This document shows, one piece after another, positions 6,339 through 6,722 of a stretch of 6,722 bases of DNA (position 1 is its first letter; every line of letters begins with the position of its first letter). Location: the NCBI GenBank assembly GCA_903924715.1, contig CAIYCP010000316.1, positions 1 to 6,722 on the forward strand, given 5' to 3'. The translations under genes and the position numbers were made by a program. The notes beneath the pieces were generated by a model that had not been told where the DNA came from, did not search any database, and worked only from the letters and a program-made list of their open reading frames with translations. This DNA comes from an uncultured beta proteobacterium (lineage in GTDB: Bacteria; Pseudomonadota; Gammaproteobacteria; Burkholderiales; Burkholderiaceae_B).

Positions 6339-6722
6339 ATGAATTTTTTATTCAGTGCTGAAGAAGAAAAATTGCGTTCAACGGTTCGTCAATTTTTGGC
6401 CGAGCATTTCACCGAAGAAGTGCGTGCTGAAAACACGGCGGGTAAGCGCGGTGAAGGCTGGGGCCCAGCAATTCGCGCCTTTTTTGATACTGTCAACGAA
6501 AAGCGTTGGTTTGCCTGGAGCTGGCCGGCTGAATTCGGCGGTGCCGGAGGTGATCGTACCGCCCAGTTTGTCATCGAAGAAGAATTTTATCGGGCCACCG
6601 GCATCACTTTGGGTGGCGGTACAGGTGCGCCAGCGATTTTGTCAGTTGGTACCGCCGCACAAAAAGAAGAATTTGTGCCCGGCGCCATTAAGCGTGAAAT
6701 CATTTTTTGCCAAGGCTACAGC
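6339..6722 (+). CDS. Acyl-CoA dehydrogenase, N-terminal part (cut by window edge)
   Basis: The open frame starts at ATG 6339 and stays open for 128 codons to the last base, so only the first third of a roughly 380-400-residue enzyme is seen. Acyl-CoA dehydrogenases are FAD enzymes that introduce the alpha-beta double bond in acyl-CoA thioesters during beta-oxidation or related catabolism. Residues 1-25 (FSAEEEKLRSTVRQFLAEHF) are the typical first helix. WSWPAEFGGAG at 60-70 matches the family's 'AWPxEYGGxG'. EEEFYRA (80-86), GAPAILSVGTAAQKEEF (96-112) and the terminal IIFCQGYS (121-128) fit the family, the last being the start of the usual 'FCQGYSEPxAGSDL' FAD/substrate loop. AGAGA at 6329-6333, five bases upstream, supports the start. 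The catalytic base lies beyond the window, so substrate class cannot be judged. The 196-base gap and candidate operator suggest a transcription unit separate from the PhoD-like gene. Confidence 0.92.
   Translation, partial: MNFLFSAEEEKLRSTVRQFLAEHFTEEVRAENTAGKRGEGWGPAIRAFFDTVNEKRWFAWSWPAEFGGAGGDRTAQFVIEEEFYRATGITLGGGTGAPAILSVGTAAQKEEFVPGAIKREIIFCQGYS

Noticed and set aside
1..6722. CRISPR array, tRNA, insertion sequence, toxin-antitoxin or phage-defence genes
   Set aside because: No regularly spaced repeats, tRNA-like cloverleaf, transposase or defence-type protein was seen on either strand.

Overview
The window looks like chromosomal DNA from a betaproteobacterium, most likely Burkholderiales. 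The best taxonomic clue is a Bug-type solute-binding protein (tripartite tricarboxylate transporter family), a family greatly expanded in Alcaligenaceae and Comamonadaceae. A Tat-exported PhoD-like hydrolase, an MpaB/DUF2236 oxygenase and an acyl-CoA dehydrogenase are also common in those genomes. Base composition is moderate, roughly half G+C by eye, apart from a strongly A+T-rich first 78 bases. Genus cannot be read from the sequence. There are no RNA genes, insertion sequences, phage genes or CRISPR arrays.

Layout, left to right. An A+T-rich leader precedes a small Rrf2-like winged-helix regulator (79-498, +). It converges on a short-chain dehydrogenase (605-1315, -). That gene diverges, across a 120-base gap containing a perfect 10-bp palindrome, from an MpaB/DUF2236-family oxygenase gene (1436-2305, +). 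The oxygenase gene converges with only 19 bases on an orphan Bug-type periplasmic binding protein (2325-3311, -). That gene diverges across 76 bases from a two-gene operon: an exported protein of unknown function (3388-4533, +) and, 10 bases later, a Tat-exported PhoD-like metallophosphoesterase (4544-6142, +). After a 196-base gap with two short palindromes, an acyl-CoA dehydrogenase starts (6339, +) and runs off the right edge.

Functionally the window is a string of small units, not one pathway. Two units may be real functional pairs. The divergent dehydrogenase and MpaB-like oxygenase could share a regulator and act on a common lipid- or terpenoid-like substrate. The exported unknown protein and the PhoD-like enzyme are translationally close and both leave the cytoplasm. 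The clearest oddity is in the PhoD-like enzyme: its first two metal-site motifs are intact, but the third reads GDLQ where the family normally has GD-x-H. I do not see clear evidence for a new multi-gene system; the unknown-plus-PhoD pair is the best lead.
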